This document shows positions 48,625-56,702 of a DNA stretch of 64,000 nucleotides, in pieces. A program made the position numbers and the translations under genes. The stretch's first letter is position 1; every line of letters begins with the position of its first letter. The stretch covers positions 1 through 64,000 of the forward strand of contig NZ_JWTB01000008.1 of assembly GCF_000813845.1 (NCBI RefSeq), given 5' to 3'. This DNA comes from Pseudarthrobacter phenanthrenivorans (GTDB lineage: Bacteria > Actinomycetota > Actinomycetes > Actinomycetales > Micrococcaceae). The notes below the pieces were generated by a model. That model saw only the letters and a program-made list of their open reading frames with translations. It had not been told where the DNA came from and did no database searches.

Positions 48625-49392
48625 ATCAACGACACCAGGCCCCTCCTGCTCTTCCGGGGTGTCGACCAACAACCGCCGCTTGATCTCCCCAGGCAGGAAC
48701 AGGCCGCCCATCATTCTTTCCCCGCCAGGGACCCGGTTGAGCAGGAAGTCCGGCGGGACAGCCTTCACCATGCGTTCCTCCAGTTGGAGACCACGGGTGG
48801 TCTTCGCGGCGAAGATCCGCGAGGTGTCCAGGGGGCGGAACGAGTCAATTGACAACACTGAAGACTCCTTGGTTCCGAAGATCAGTCGGTCGAACTGCTT
48901 CACGCCGCTCCAATGCTTCTTGATCCGCGCCCGAATGTCCCATGCCTGGCCGATATAGGCCTGCTTGTAGCGGTCGAGAACCATGACGTAGACACCCTCC
49001 ACGCCGTCCCACCGAGCCAGGTCGGTGACTGGTTTCAAGTTCTTGTGCTTCTCCAGTAACCCATTGATGGCGTCCAGAAAGTCCTTGCCGGACAGCCGCA
49101 GAAAGAAGGCCATGTTGGCGTCGAAGTTCTCCAGCGCCGCCTCCCGCTGCAGCTGGCAGAACTCATCCGAGTAGACCCGGTGGTCCTCGTCCTCGTACAT
49201 CCAGTCCGCAGCCGCCCACTGCTCATCGGTGTACCAGGTACGGGCAACCCAAGTCGTATTTCTCTTGTTCGGCTGGGCATACTCATCCCGGTCGATTCGG
49301 TGGCTGTACTTGCGGTTCAGCAGTGTCTCACCGAAGTGCTTGATGGGGGCGCGGCGCCGGCGGAACGCGTCATAGCCTTCATCGACGTACAT
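48607..49392 (-). CDS. GIY-YIG nuclease-domain protein
   Basis: About 261 residues from ATG 49392 (AGGA upstream); an in-frame TTG at 49425 would add 11. The domain starts with GVYVMVLDRYKQAYIGQAWD (GIY...YIG pattern as GVY...YIG), then IRARIKKHWSG and Arg/Glu further on (LQLEERMVK). GIY-YIG domains cut DNA in repair, restriction and homing. The N-terminal 140 residues are helical and unassigned. Surrounded by repair genes. Confidence 0.75.
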   Translation of the reverse strand: MYVDEGYDAFRRRRAPIKHFGETLLNRKYSHRIDRDEYAQPNKRNTTWVARTWYTDEQWAAADWMYEDEDHRVYSDEFCQLQREAALENFDANMAFFLRLSGKDFLDAINGLLEKHKNLKPVTDLARWDGVEGVYVMVLDRYKQAYIGQAWDIRARIKKHWSGVKQFDRLIFGTKESSVLSIDSFRPLDTSRIFAAKTTRGLQLEERMVKAVPPDFLLNRVPGGERMMGGLFLPGEIKRRLLVDTPEEQEGPGVVDSVVAD

Positions 49393-49480
49393 GTCCGCAA
49401 TCCTAATGGCCGATTCGGCTCCCAACTCCCGGAGCAGCGGCTGGTGGAGTCCACTGGCGACGACTGAGTAGCGTTACGGC

Positions 49481-50485
49481 ATGAGAGAGGACATCCCCGC
49501 GGCACTGCGTCCGCCAGTATCACTGGCGCTGGCTAAGGGTGCCGACTTGGTCCCGGCGGTTGGGGGCCTGCCAGGCGGCTGCATGTATGAGCCCAAGTGG
49601 GATGGATTCCGTTCAGTAATCCTGGCAGGAGCTGATGGGGTGTCCCTCTGGTCCCGGCAGGGCCGGGATTTGTCGAAGTACTTCCCTGATCTCGTTGAGG
49701 CCGCGGCCGCCCAACTCCCTCCGGGGTGCGTCTTGGACGGCGAAGCGGTGATCTGGACGGACGACCAACTGGACTTTGACGTGCTGCAGCGGCGCCTGGT
49801 GACATCACGGGCCGCGCTGCCCGGACTCATCCAGGAACACCCAGCCTCCTTCGCCGCGTTCGACCTACTGGCCGTCGCAGGACACGACATCAGAGGGCTG
49901 CCCCTCGCTGAGCGGCGCGAGCTGTTGGAGCAGCTGGCTGCCGACTGGGAGCCTCCGCTGAACCTCTCGCCCGTTACCACGGACCGCGACGAAGCCCTGA
50001 AGTGGTTCGAGGAGCTGTACCATGCAGGGCTGGAAGGTTTAGTCGTCAAGGGCGCCGGGCAGCCTTATCAGGGGGCAGTTCGCCAGTGGATTAAGGTCAA
50101 GCGCAGGGAATCCGTGGACGTGGTGTGTGCAGCCGTCATCGGGCCGATCGCCAGGCCGCAGTACATTGTGGTCGGCCTGCCCGTGGAGGGACGCCTGCGG
50201 ATCGTCGGGCGTTCCGCGCCCCTGGCAGCCAAGGCATCAAGGAAACTGGCAGCCTACCTCCAGCCGCCGGTTGGGGCTCATCCATGGCCTGAAGTCATCA
50301 CGGAAACCATGCTCAACAGGTTCAGCAAGGACAAGGGGCCAATAGCTCTGACGCTGGTTGAGCCCCTGGTAGTCGAAATATCAGCGGACACCGCCTGGAC
50401 AGGGAATGCCTTCCGGCATTCGGTCCGATACCAGCGGCCGCGGCCCGAGCTGGCGACGACGGACGTGCAGCTGCCGGACCGGTAA
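49481..50485 (+). CDS. ATP-dependent DNA ligase
   Basis: A 334-residue ligase. Motif I YEPKWDGFR with adenylated Lys39, then VLDGEAVIW, FAAFDLLAV, GLEGLVVKG (motif IV) and QWIKVKRRE (motif V), followed by an OB-fold domain. The size fits the LigC-type minimal actinobacterial ligases. Acts in non-replicative repair; no Ku or polymerase/nuclease partner genes are in the window. Confidence 0.92.
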   Translation: MREDIPAALRPPVSLALAKGADLVPAVGGLPGGCMYEPKWDGFRSVILAGADGVSLWSRQGRDLSKYFPDLVEAAAAQLPPGCVLDGEAVIWTDDQLDFDVLQRRLVTSRAALPGLIQEHPASFAAFDLLAVAGHDIRGLPLAERRELLEQLAADWEPPLNLSPVTTDRDEALKWFEELYHAGLEGLVVKGAGQPYQGAVRQWIKVKRRESVDVVCAAVIGPIARPQYIVVGLPVEGRLRIVGRSAPLAAKASRKLAAYLQPPVGAHPWPEVITETMLNRFSKDKGPIALTLVEPLVVEISADTAWTGNAFRHSVRYQRPRPELATTDVQLPDR

Positions 50486-50497
50486 CCCGGCAGCTGC
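50467..50497. terminator. Terminator hairpin
   Basis: GCAGCTGCCG pairs with CGGCAGCTGC at the ligase 3' end. The minus-strand peptide gene ends just beyond. Confidence 0.6.
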
Positions 50498-50511
50498 CCC
50501 CCCCTAAAGGC

Positions 50512-50616
50512 TCAAGACTGGTCCCAGTCCTGAGCCAGGAGCACGATGAGTCGCGTGAGGTTCACGAGGAAACTCATAAACTCCCAGGGCGCGAGTCGTC
50601 GTTTTGACTGTGTCAT
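50512..50616 (-). CDS. 34-residue hydrophobic peptide
   Basis: ATG 50614-50616 is preceded by GGAAAGGAAGG at 6-base spacing, one of the best ribosome binding sites in the window. The peptide is MTQSKRRLAPWEFMSFLVNL then TRLIVLLAQDWDQS: a basic start, one hydrophobic helix and a polar end. Such short single-helix peptides resemble type I toxins or small membrane regulators. The codons are consistent, but the size makes this uncertain. Confidence 0.4.
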   Translation of the reverse strand: MTQSKRRLAPWEFMSFLVNLTRLIVLLAQDWDQS

Positions 50617-50997
50617 GTGCGGCCTTCCTTTCCGTTGTGGAAAGAGCCGACCTCCCCAAACTGGCAGCAGCCAGCGTCAGGGCATACCCTAGGTGTGTAT
50701 TCCTCAATACAACGCCTGCGTGTAGACGGCTCTTTGATCCGGCTGGCTCAGGATTGCTGAAGCCCGCGCCAACGGGCTTCACGCATTTAAGCCAACTGCC
50801 TGAGACCTACCGCTTCATACGGTTCGAGCACGATCCGCTGGGAATCAATTTCGGCACGAATGTCGCGGTCTCTCATCAGCACAGCTCCAAATTACCGTAT
50901 CGGTTATCCACAGGCGCATTTTCCCGTTGTTGCTGTGCACCAGTGGGGCTAAAGTTGCCAACGCTCTGAGGGCTGGCAAGGCTCACCTTGGCGTCCG
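50617..50997. other. Gene-free region with a DnaA box
   Basis: No convincing gene. Contains GAAGCCCG...CGGGCTTC (50759-50781), a terminator-like hairpin, and a perfect DnaA box TTATCCACA at 50904-50912 in locally AT-richer DNA. It could be promoter, origin accessory or remnant DNA. Confidence 0.4.
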
Positions 50998-51705
50998 TCA
51001 ATTAGCATCCGGCTCGACCAACTCGGGGCCGTTGTTCCGGACACTGTTGACCCTGGTGCTGACGATCCGCGGGACCAGGGTTGGTTCCGGCAAAGAGTCA
51101 AGGAGGTGCTGGATGTCGGCCTTATCGGTCAGGCCCGGGTCCAGCCACTCGGCGAACCGGTCGCGCGGGATGATGACGGGGCTCCGGTCGTGCACGTGCC
51201 CCAGGGCGTCCTGAGCCGTCGTGGTGAGCACCGTGCAGCTGAGCAGCCAGCGGCCGGGATCGTCCTCCGGCGGGGACGGATCAGCCCACCACTCGTACAG
51301 ACCGGCGAACCCCAGCAACGGCTCCTTCTCCGAGTACAGGTAGTTCGGGATCTTCTTGCCGCCCTCGGTCTTCTGCCATTCGTAGTAGCCGTCAGCAGGA
51401 ACAATGGCCCGGCGTTTCACCGCGGCCTTCCGGAACGAGGGCTTCTCCAGGATCGATTCGCTGCGTGCGTTGATCATCTTGGAGCCGATCTTGATGTCCT
51501 TGGCCCAGGACGGGACCAGGCCCCAGTGCGCGACCAGCAGGTGCCGCTCGATACTGCCTTCATCCAGCCGCTCGGCAACAATGGGCACCGCCTGGGTGGG
51601 CGCCACGTTCCAGCTCGGAGGTGGCGGCGTGCCCTCAACCTCCTTGGCCTCAAAGTGGCTTAGCAGGTCACCGGTGGCCTTGGACATCACGTATCTGCCG
51701 CACAT
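50998..51705 (-). CDS. SRAP (YedK/HMCES-type) protein
   Basis: A 235-residue protein from ATG 51705. Its second residue is the catalytic Cys2 (MCGRYV), which needs N-terminal Met removal, so this start is decisive. Conserved NVAPTQ (Asn), INARSES, RAIVPADGYYEW (Glu) and a HVHDRSPVII-type His are present. It forms thiazolidine crosslinks to abasic sites in ssDNA. Fits the repair block with UmuDC and may protect ssDNA entering by conjugation (inference). Confidence 0.92.
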   Translation of the reverse strand: MCGRYVMSKATGDLLSHFEAKEVEGTPPPPSWNVAPTQAVPIVAERLDEGSIERHLLVAHWGLVPSWAKDIKIGSKMINARSESILEKPSFRKAAVKRRAIVPADGYYEWQKTEGGKKIPNYLYSEKEPLLGFAGLYEWWADPSPPEDDPGRWLLSCTVLTTTAQDALGHVHDRSPVIIPRDRFAEWLDPGLTDKADIQHLLDSLPEPTLVPRIVSTRVNSVRNNGPELVEPDAN

Positions 51706-51742
51706 GGGCCCATTCTGCCCCAATGATGGCTTGGTCAGCCCT

Positions 51743-52087
51743 TCAAACCCCTGCTCCACCATTGCGTCCGGAGTTTCCCTGGCGTGCTTGGGCAATGATC
51801 TTGGCCTCGTCGGAACCTGCCACGGCCTCCCGGCTCAGGACGTCAAGAGCAGCACGGCCTGCACTCCGCTTCTGCGGGTTTGCGTCCACGCTTGCTTCAA
51901 TTGCCCACACCACTCGGTCCCACTGGTCGTTGCGACTTACGGCCCTAGTCTCCCGGCGGAGAGCCAGCCGCCACCACATGACGCCGAGGACGGAGGCGGC
52001 CAAGAGCACAACCCACGGTCCCACTGCCGCCAGGACCTGCCACCACTCGGGCGGTCCGTACTGTACGTAGATCGGGGTTGGCGTCAT
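51743..52087 (-). CDS. Single-span membrane protein
   Basis: A 114-residue protein: short outside N-terminus (MTPTPIYVQYGPPEWW), one transmembrane helix (VLAAVGPWVVLLAASVLGVM) followed by WWRLALRRE, then a cytoplasmic tail with KRSAGRAALDVLSREAVAG. No known domain. It is encoded after the short 52132-52278 gene on the same strand. Confidence 0.6.
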   Translation of the reverse strand: MTPTPIYVQYGPPEWWQVLAAVGPWVVLLAASVLGVMWWRLALRRETRAVSRNDQWDRVVWAIEASVDANPQKRSAGRAALDVLSREAVAGSDEAKIIAQARQGNSGRNGGAGV

Positions 52088-52131
52088 GAAGTCAGCCTAG
52101 GACCTGCCTGTGACCCTGGCTATCTGCCGCG

Positions 52132-52278
52132 CTAGTAGTTATCGGTGCGGATGACGATGAGCTGCTGCCCCTCCTGCAGGAGGTCGTCGAGCTTGATGCG
52201 CGCCTCCTCGTAGGTGACTCCTTCGACATCGAGGTGGCTGTGGCTGCCGTCGGAATTCAGGAGAGTGCCAGTGATCAT
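52132..52278 (-). CDS. 48-residue hypothetical protein
   Basis: MITGTLLNSDGSHSHLDVEG, then VTYEEARIKLDDLLQEGQQL and IVIRTDNY. Strand-helix-strand pattern with codon bias like neighbours. ATG 52276-52278. The fold resembles small plasmid proteins with a DUF-type beta-alpha-beta unit. Function unknown. Confidence 0.55.
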   Translation of the reverse strand: MITGTLLNSDGSHSHLDVEGVTYEEARIKLDDLLQEGQQLIVIRTDNY

Positions 52279-52334
52279 CACCCAGAGAGTTTAGTTCCGC
52301 CCTTGGGCTGTAGCTCGGCGTGGCGCTTTGAAGC

Positions 52335-52445
52335 ATAGACAGGGGTGCGGTTACCGTGAGGTAAGTTTCTTCCGCCTATCCCCCCATTGGGCGGAGTTAC
52401 TACTCAGGAAGGCCCCGCTATGCGACTCGTACCGCGGGGCTTTTC
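52335..52445 (+). ncRNA. Candidate small RNA or attenuator
   Basis: Three stems in a row: TTACC-gtga-GGTAA (near 52351), TCCGCC/GGCGGA (52371-52395) and GCCCCGC/GCGGGGC (52412-52440) followed by TTTT. It ends before the 52503 gene, so it could be an independent RNA or a terminating leader of that gene. Confidence 0.45.
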
Positions 52446-52502
52446 GCTACCCGCGAGCAACAGGCGGGCTCCATAGATCCGTACCGACAAAGGGAGAGCG
52501 CA

Positions 52503-52730
52503 GTGGCACAGGGCGACATCGAGACTTACTGGGAAGACGGCTCCTGGAAGAACCGCCGCGAAGGCTCTGAGCGCGCATTCGGGGTCGGCTACGGCACCAA
52601 GGATGAGGCTATAGCCGCTGGCCGTGCCGCCGCGCAGACAGACAAAGTCGAGCACGTCATCAAGAACCAGGACGGCACGATCTCGGAGAAGAACAGCTAC
52701 GGCCACGATCCCCGGAACGTACCGGGCTAA
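52503..52730 (+). CDS. DUF2188-like small protein
   Basis: A 75-residue protein from GTG 52503. YWEDGSWKNRREGSERAFGV, then TKDEAIAAGRAAAQ and VIKNQDGTISEKNSYGHDPR show the DUF2188 pattern (W-x-V...A-x-A-x-A-R...G-x-I-x-x-x-x-x-Y-G-x-D-P). Domain function unknown. Upstream is a candidate leader RNA. Confidence 0.75.
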   Translation: MAQGDIETYWEDGSWKNRREGSERAFGVGYGTKDEAIAAGRAAAQTDKVEHVIKNQDGTISEKNSYGHDPRNVPG

Positions 52731-52780
52731 CCGCCGTCTCAGCGCGCTCAAGCGTCAGCGGTGCCGCCTAGGATTTTCAG

Positions 52781-53566
52781 ATGACCTTCCGCGCCGCCGT
52801 CATGGGCGATTTCCACGGCCATATCCACCATTTCCGCGCCGTGACACGAACCTTGAAGCGCGCCGAGATCGATCTGCTGCTCGGCGTCGGCGATGTGGGG
52901 TTCGATTTCCCCGGGGCTTTCCGCGGAAAGACCGAGAAGCGGATGCGCCTCCTCCTGGAGGAGAACGGCGTCGAGTTCATCTGGGCAGTGGGCAACCACG
53001 ACAATCATGAGTCTTTAAGTTCAAAGCCCTTCAATCCTGATGGCACGCGCCGGATCTCTGACCGCAACAGCAACCTGCCCAACGGCAGGGTTATTGAGCG
53101 TGACGGGGTCCGTATCGGCGCCCTGGGCGGTGCCTACAGCGTCGATAAGAAGTGGAGGACCGAGGGCAAGGATTGGTGGCCGCAGGAAGAGCCCACGGCC
53201 GAAGAGGCCGAGAAGCTCATCTCCGCGTGCGCGCAAGGGCCGCGGCTCGACATCCTGCTCACTCACGACGTGCCGATGGAGGTGACCGGGCTGAAGGGGC
53301 TCCCCGGGCTGCCAAAGCAGGTGATAGAGGAGGCCAATCGAACCCGCGTCCTGCTGCAAGAGACCGCCGCCCAGATCCGGCCGAAGGTGCTGTTCGCCGG
53401 CCACTGGCACCAGCGGTTGTGCTCCGAGCTCGTCTGGGATGACGGCAGCAGCACGAGGGTCGAAGTCCTGGCAGCCGAGCAGTCGTGGGCCGGCAATCTT
53501 GTCGAGGTGACCGTTAGCGATACCGGTGAGGTTGAGGTCAGCCCGCTGCCGATCAAGGTTTCCTGA
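52781..53566 (+). CDS. Calcineurin-type metallophosphoesterase
   Basis: A 261-residue protein with the five metallophosphoesterase motifs: GDFHGH, GVGDVG, GNHDN, THDVP and GHWHQR. Dimetal centre complete. Could hydrolyse phosphodiesters, nucleotides or phosphoproteins; the substrate is not evident. A symmetrical terminator follows at 53573. Confidence 0.88.
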   Translation: MTFRAAVMGDFHGHIHHFRAVTRTLKRAEIDLLLGVGDVGFDFPGAFRGKTEKRMRLLLEENGVEFIWAVGNHDNHESLSSKPFNPDGTRRISDRNSNLPNGRVIERDGVRIGALGGAYSVDKKWRTEGKDWWPQEEPTAEEAEKLISACAQGPRLDILLTHDVPMEVTGLKGLPGLPKQVIEEANRTRVLLQETAAQIRPKVLFAGHWHQRLCSELVWDDGSSTRVEVLAAEQSWAGNLVEVTVSDTGEVEVSPLPIKVS

Positions 53567-53572
53567 CTCCCT

Positions 53573-53610
53573 ATACTGACCGGCAGTATTATTGGGCTGC
53601 CGGTCAGTAT
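53573..53610. terminator. Bidirectional terminator
   Basis: ATACTGACCGGCAG pairs perfectly with CTGCCGGTCAGTAT between convergent genes. Confidence 0.85.
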
Positions 53611-53620
53611 CCAGGCCGGG

Positions 53621-54382
53621 CTAGGCGTTGGCGGGCAGGGTGACCCGGAAGGGTGTCACGGTGCCGCTTGACACCAGGACCGCGTGTCCACGGTTTTCCT
53701 GCGCTGCGGCCTGGGTGAGGGCGTCGTTTACGGCCGCCTCATTTGCTCCCGTCGCAAAGCCGTGGACCACCATGGCAGCCAGGTCGCTGATGCGCATTCC
53801 AGGACGGACCGCGATGATGGCGTTGCCCAGGTGCTCCCGCACCGCACCCGGCAGCGTCTCGCAGTCAGGGCGCTGGGTGCTGATGACCAGGTGAACCCCA
53901 GCGGAACGGCCCTTACGGATGATCGCCTCCACCAGGTGCCGGATCCTCTCGGTCCGCGCGTTGTGCTCCTGCGCCTCGATGTAGAGGGGGTCTGCCTTGT
54001 TGAGCCCCCGCGGGAGGGGCTCGTCGATGACCGTCGGGGCGTACTCATCGATGATGACCAGGATCGGTCGCGCACCCTCGTCGCGCCTGGACAGCCCGGC
54101 ATCGAGGCCCTCGAGCACCCGGATCGCCTCGTCATGGGTGGCGGCCAGGGTGGCGCGGTCGGCAAAAGCGCGGAAGCCCAAGGCTCGCCTGATGGCGTCG
54201 ATGATGACGACCTCGAACCCCTGGTCGAGGGCCTGGGTTGCCAGTTGGCGCAGTGCGACGGTCTTCCCAGAGCCGGTGCCTCCGACGACAAGGGTGTGCG
54301 CAGAGGCAGCAAGGTCGAGGCTGATGGGGCTCTGGTCTTCGGCGTGTCCGAGGGCGAGGCGGTTAGCGGTCGTGGTGCTCAT
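53621..54382 (-). CDS. FtsK/TraSA-like DNA translocase ATPase domain
   Basis: A 253-residue protein, essentially one FtsK/SpoIIIE motor domain. Walker A GGTGSGKT (34-41), Walker B PILVIIDEYAP, then GVHLVISTQRPD and NAIIAVRPG. It lacks the N-terminal membrane and C-terminal gamma DNA-reading domains. Similar to the larger 58871-60961 protein (GGTGSGK, STQRPD). May assist dsDNA transfer as in actinobacterial TraB/TraSA systems. Confidence 0.82.
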   Translation of the reverse strand: MSTTTANRLALGHAEDQSPISLDLAASAHTLVVGGTGSGKTVALRQLATQALDQGFEVVIIDAIRRALGFRAFADRATLAATHDEAIRVLEGLDAGLSRRDEGARPILVIIDEYAPTVIDEPLPRGLNKADPLYIEAQEHNARTERIRHLVEAIIRKGRSAGVHLVISTQRPDCETLPGAVREHLGNAIIAVRPGMRISDLAAMVVHGFATGANEAAVNDALTQAAAQENRGHAVLVSSGTVTPFRVTLPANA

Positions 54383-54491
54383 ATATTTGGGTCCGTCCTG
54401 TTGTGCTTTGGCTTAGAGGTTTCTAAACCCGGTTGCTTCGCGGCATTGCTACCGCTGAGCGGTGGAACTCTTTGGGTTACGTGCAGCTGCC

Positions 54492-55421
54492 CTACTTGGT
54501 AACGAGGTCCCCCAGGGCAGACAGCGCGTGGGAGACGATCTCAACTGGAGCCAAACTGGCGATGACGTCGATTGGAGTGCCGGGCGCCGCGTACTTGGCC
54601 AGTTCCGTCTCATCGGCCGGCGAGAGCCGGATCATGTTGGGAAGCACGGAAGTCATGTCGCCGGCGCCCGTAAAGCAGTCCTCGCCCGGACCCATGAAGG
54701 CGGTCGGGTTCACCGACTGGCCCTCGAGGCCGTCGGCGTTGGTGCCCTGGGCGCTGAGGAATTTAACCGGGCCGCCGCTGCAGGTCGAGGTCGGCATGGA
54801 GCCGGTGGCGATGAAGGTCGGACCGAGCGGGACATTCGCGCCGATGCTGGCCGGGAAGGCCGCAATCCGGCCCCCGCCCAGGTTGCCGACCGCTACCGAC
54901 CCGGTGCTTTTGTCGACGAAGATGTGGGTCTTGGAAGCACTCACCTTCACGTCCCGGGACCACACCCAGGCGGTACCTTCGTTGATGTGCGGCCGGAGCA
55001 GGGGGTCGGCATTGCTGGGGAGCATCACGCGCGACGGGAGCATCACGCGGATCCACTCACCGCCGATGGCCTGCCCGTTGGGCGCACCTGCCCCTGGAGG
55101 CGCAGCGGCCGCCGCCCTGCCGACAACCGGCACAACCTGGTCACGACCAAGGCCGCCGATGCTCTTACCAGAGGGCGCATCGAAGATCTCCACGAAGTCG
55201 AAATCGCGGTTGGCGATGGAGACGTTTTCTCCGGTGAAGTGGGCGGAGCCGTCCATGAGCGGCGCCTGGAGGACGGAGAACATATCCGATGCGGGAAGCA
55301 CCGGTTTGAGGGAGGTGGGACCCGGCGTAGCAGGGAGCTCTGTCGCGTCCTGGGAGCTGCAGCCGGTGAGCAGGGCAGTGGCCAGGACCGCGGTGGAGCC
55401 GGCGATTAGAAGCTTTTTCAT
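54492..55421 (-). CDS. Lipoprotein with degenerate L,D-transpeptidase-like domain
   Basis: A 309-residue lipoprotein: MKKLLIAGSTAVLATALLTG followed by a lipobox cysteine (LTGC). The C-terminal half resembles YkuD L,D-transpeptidases (THIFVDKSTGSVAVGNLGGG, AAFPASIGANVPLG, then RLSPADETELAKYAAPGTPI). However, where the active site should read S-H-G-C-I/V-R it has LPNMIRL, so the catalytic Cys and His are missing. It would be an anchored, non-catalytic cell-wall-binding protein, perhaps for the mating apparatus (inference). The ATG lies 5 bases from the operator, so the mRNA is nearly leaderless. Confidence 0.6.
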   Translation of the reverse strand: MKKLLIAGSTAVLATALLTGCSSQDATELPATPGPTSLKPVLPASDMFSVLQAPLMDGSAHFTGENVSIANRDFDFVEIFDAPSGKSIGGLGRDQVVPVVGRAAAAAPPGAGAPNGQAIGGEWIRVMLPSRVMLPSNADPLLRPHINEGTAWVWSRDVKVSASKTHIFVDKSTGSVAVGNLGGGRIAAFPASIGANVPLGPTFIATGSMPTSTCSGGPVKFLSAQGTNADGLEGQSVNPTAFMGPGEDCFTGAGDMTSVLPNMIRLSPADETELAKYAAPGTPIDVIASLAPVEIVSHALSALGDLVTK

Positions 55422-55426
55422 GTCTA

Positions 55427-55440
55427 TATGGTACACCGTA
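55427..55440 (-). promoter_or_regulatory. TAYGGT-RY-ACCRTA operator, copy 6
   Basis: TATGGT-AC-ACCGTA: perfect palindromic halves, directly upstream of the lipoprotein ATG. Confidence 0.7.
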
Positions 55441-55523
55441 AACGCAGGGACACCTAGTCGGTGTAAACGCGCCAATGTAGCTCTTGTGACGCACAAGCGA
55501 TGTCAATGTCGCACAATTGCTTC

Positions 55524-55841
55524 ATGAGTCCGAAGCGGCGGGTCGGGGAGAACCTGATCAATAACCCCCAGCAGGCATCCCGGCGACTGGGCGCTCACCT
55601 CAAGAGCCGCCGTATCATCCTGGGTCTATCCCAAGAGCTCGTGGCAGAGCGCGCCAACATTTCCCGATCCACCTTGATGCGACTGGAAGCCGGCACTGGC
55701 GGCACAGTAGAGCACCTTCTGATCGTGGCCCTGGTCCTTGGCGTGGTCGACGACCTCATAGAGGCGGTCGACCCCCTTAATACCGACCTCGGAAGGATGC
55801 GCGCTCACATGCTGAACCGGCAGCGCGCATCTAAGGCCTAG
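55524..55841 (+). CDS. XRE-family HTH regulator
   Basis: A 105-residue protein with a typical Xre helix-turn-helix (RRLGAHLKSRRIILGLSQEL; VAERANISRSTLMRLEAG). The helical tail is typical of single-domain repressors. Starts at ATG 55524 or the in-frame 55500. Two direct repeats, TGACGCACAA and TGTCGCACAA (55486-55518), lie across its promoter and may be its own operator. Candidate regulator of the surrounding transfer genes. Confidence 0.8.
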   Translation: MSPKRRVGENLINNPQQASRRLGAHLKSRRIILGLSQELVAERANISRSTLMRLEAGTGGTVEHLLIVALVLGVVDDLIEAVDPLNTDLGRMRAHMLNRQRASKA

Positions 55842-55845
55842 TCGG

Positions 55846-56700
55846 CTAGATCCCCAGGCACTTCCCCTGCCCGAGGACCGCTAAGCCCGCCAAGTCGCCG
55901 GCCTGGTACCCGTAGACCTCATGGTCTGCAACGGCGGACATCAGCTGCCCGTCGTGGTGGTCCAGACCCACAACATGCCCGAGCTCATGCTCCAAGACCA
56001 CCTGTTTGAAGCCGTCACCGTAGCGGCTAAGCAGGTCGACATTAAGGTCCACTTCGCCGGTGACATAGCTGGCCGCGGAGGGATCAAACCACGCCGGCAC
56101 GCTCTGACCCAGCCCCAGCACACTGCCGGTGGCAAAATTCTGATCCTCGTCGGGACCTGCCCATGCGATCAGGACCGGCGCCCAGCGGTCACCATAGTGC
56201 TCAGGCTGAAAGGGTTTGCGGGTGAAGCCGGCGGCCTCCGTGGTCTCGCCGTCGTCGATGAACACCAGACCGGTCGCCTTCGATACGGCCGCGATGGCGT
56301 CCTTGACAACCTGCTTGCCGCCGGCGGGCTGCGTGGCTGTCCGGGTGACGTAGTGGATGGGCCGGCAGGGGTCGTAGGTGACCGGGGATCCGTCCGGGTT
56401 CGTCTGAAGGAAAGAGTATTCATTGCTGGGCTCCGCCAGCGGTGCGGGCGCTCCGAGTGGCTTCGAGGCTTCGATCAGTCCAGGTGTCGGCCGTGAAGGA
56501 ATTAGCTGCGGAGGACCCGGGGTGACCGCGGCCAGGGCGTTCCGGGATGACTCTGAGACCGCAGTCCGTGCCGCGGCAGTGTCCGCAGCACTTGACGACG
56601 CGGTGAAGCCAGTGAGAGCCATGGCCGCCACCAGTGCCAGGACGGTTGCTCCCTGCGCAGTTGTTGCCCGGGAGGCGCGGGGGAATCGGATGGTCTTCAT
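55846..56700 (-). CDS. Secreted metzincin-type metalloprotease
   Basis: A 284-residue protein. Signal peptide with basic start and hydrophobic core (ATVLALVAAMALTGFTASSS). Zinc site VLEHELGHVVGLDHHDG: H-E-x-x-H-x-x-G-x-x-H, the metzincin (matrixin-like) motif. Ends in a conserved GQGKCLGI. It is paralogous to 56703-57512, whose stop lies 2 bases before this ATG, so they are co-expressed. Exported protease pair, possibly acting on the cell surface during mating or maturation (inference). Confidence 0.85.
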   Translation of the reverse strand: MKTIRFPRASRATTAQGATVLALVAAMALTGFTASSSAADTAAARTAVSESSRNALAAVTPGPPQLIPSRPTPGLIEASKPLGAPAPLAEPSNEYSFLQTNPDGSPVTYDPCRPIHYVTRTATQPAGGKQVVKDAIAAVSKATGLVFIDDGETTEAAGFTRKPFQPEHYGDRWAPVLIAWAGPDEDQNFATGSVLGLGQSVPAWFDPSAASYVTGEVDLNVDLLSRYGDGFKQVVLEHELGHVVGLDHHDGQLMSAVADHEVYGYQAGDLAGLAVLGQGKCLGI

Positions 56701-56702
56701 AG

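Noticed and set aside
50604..50969. Rightward open frame in the region before the SRAP gene
   Set aside because: Weak codon bias and no start signal. The minus strand of the same stretch has a better supported short peptide gene.
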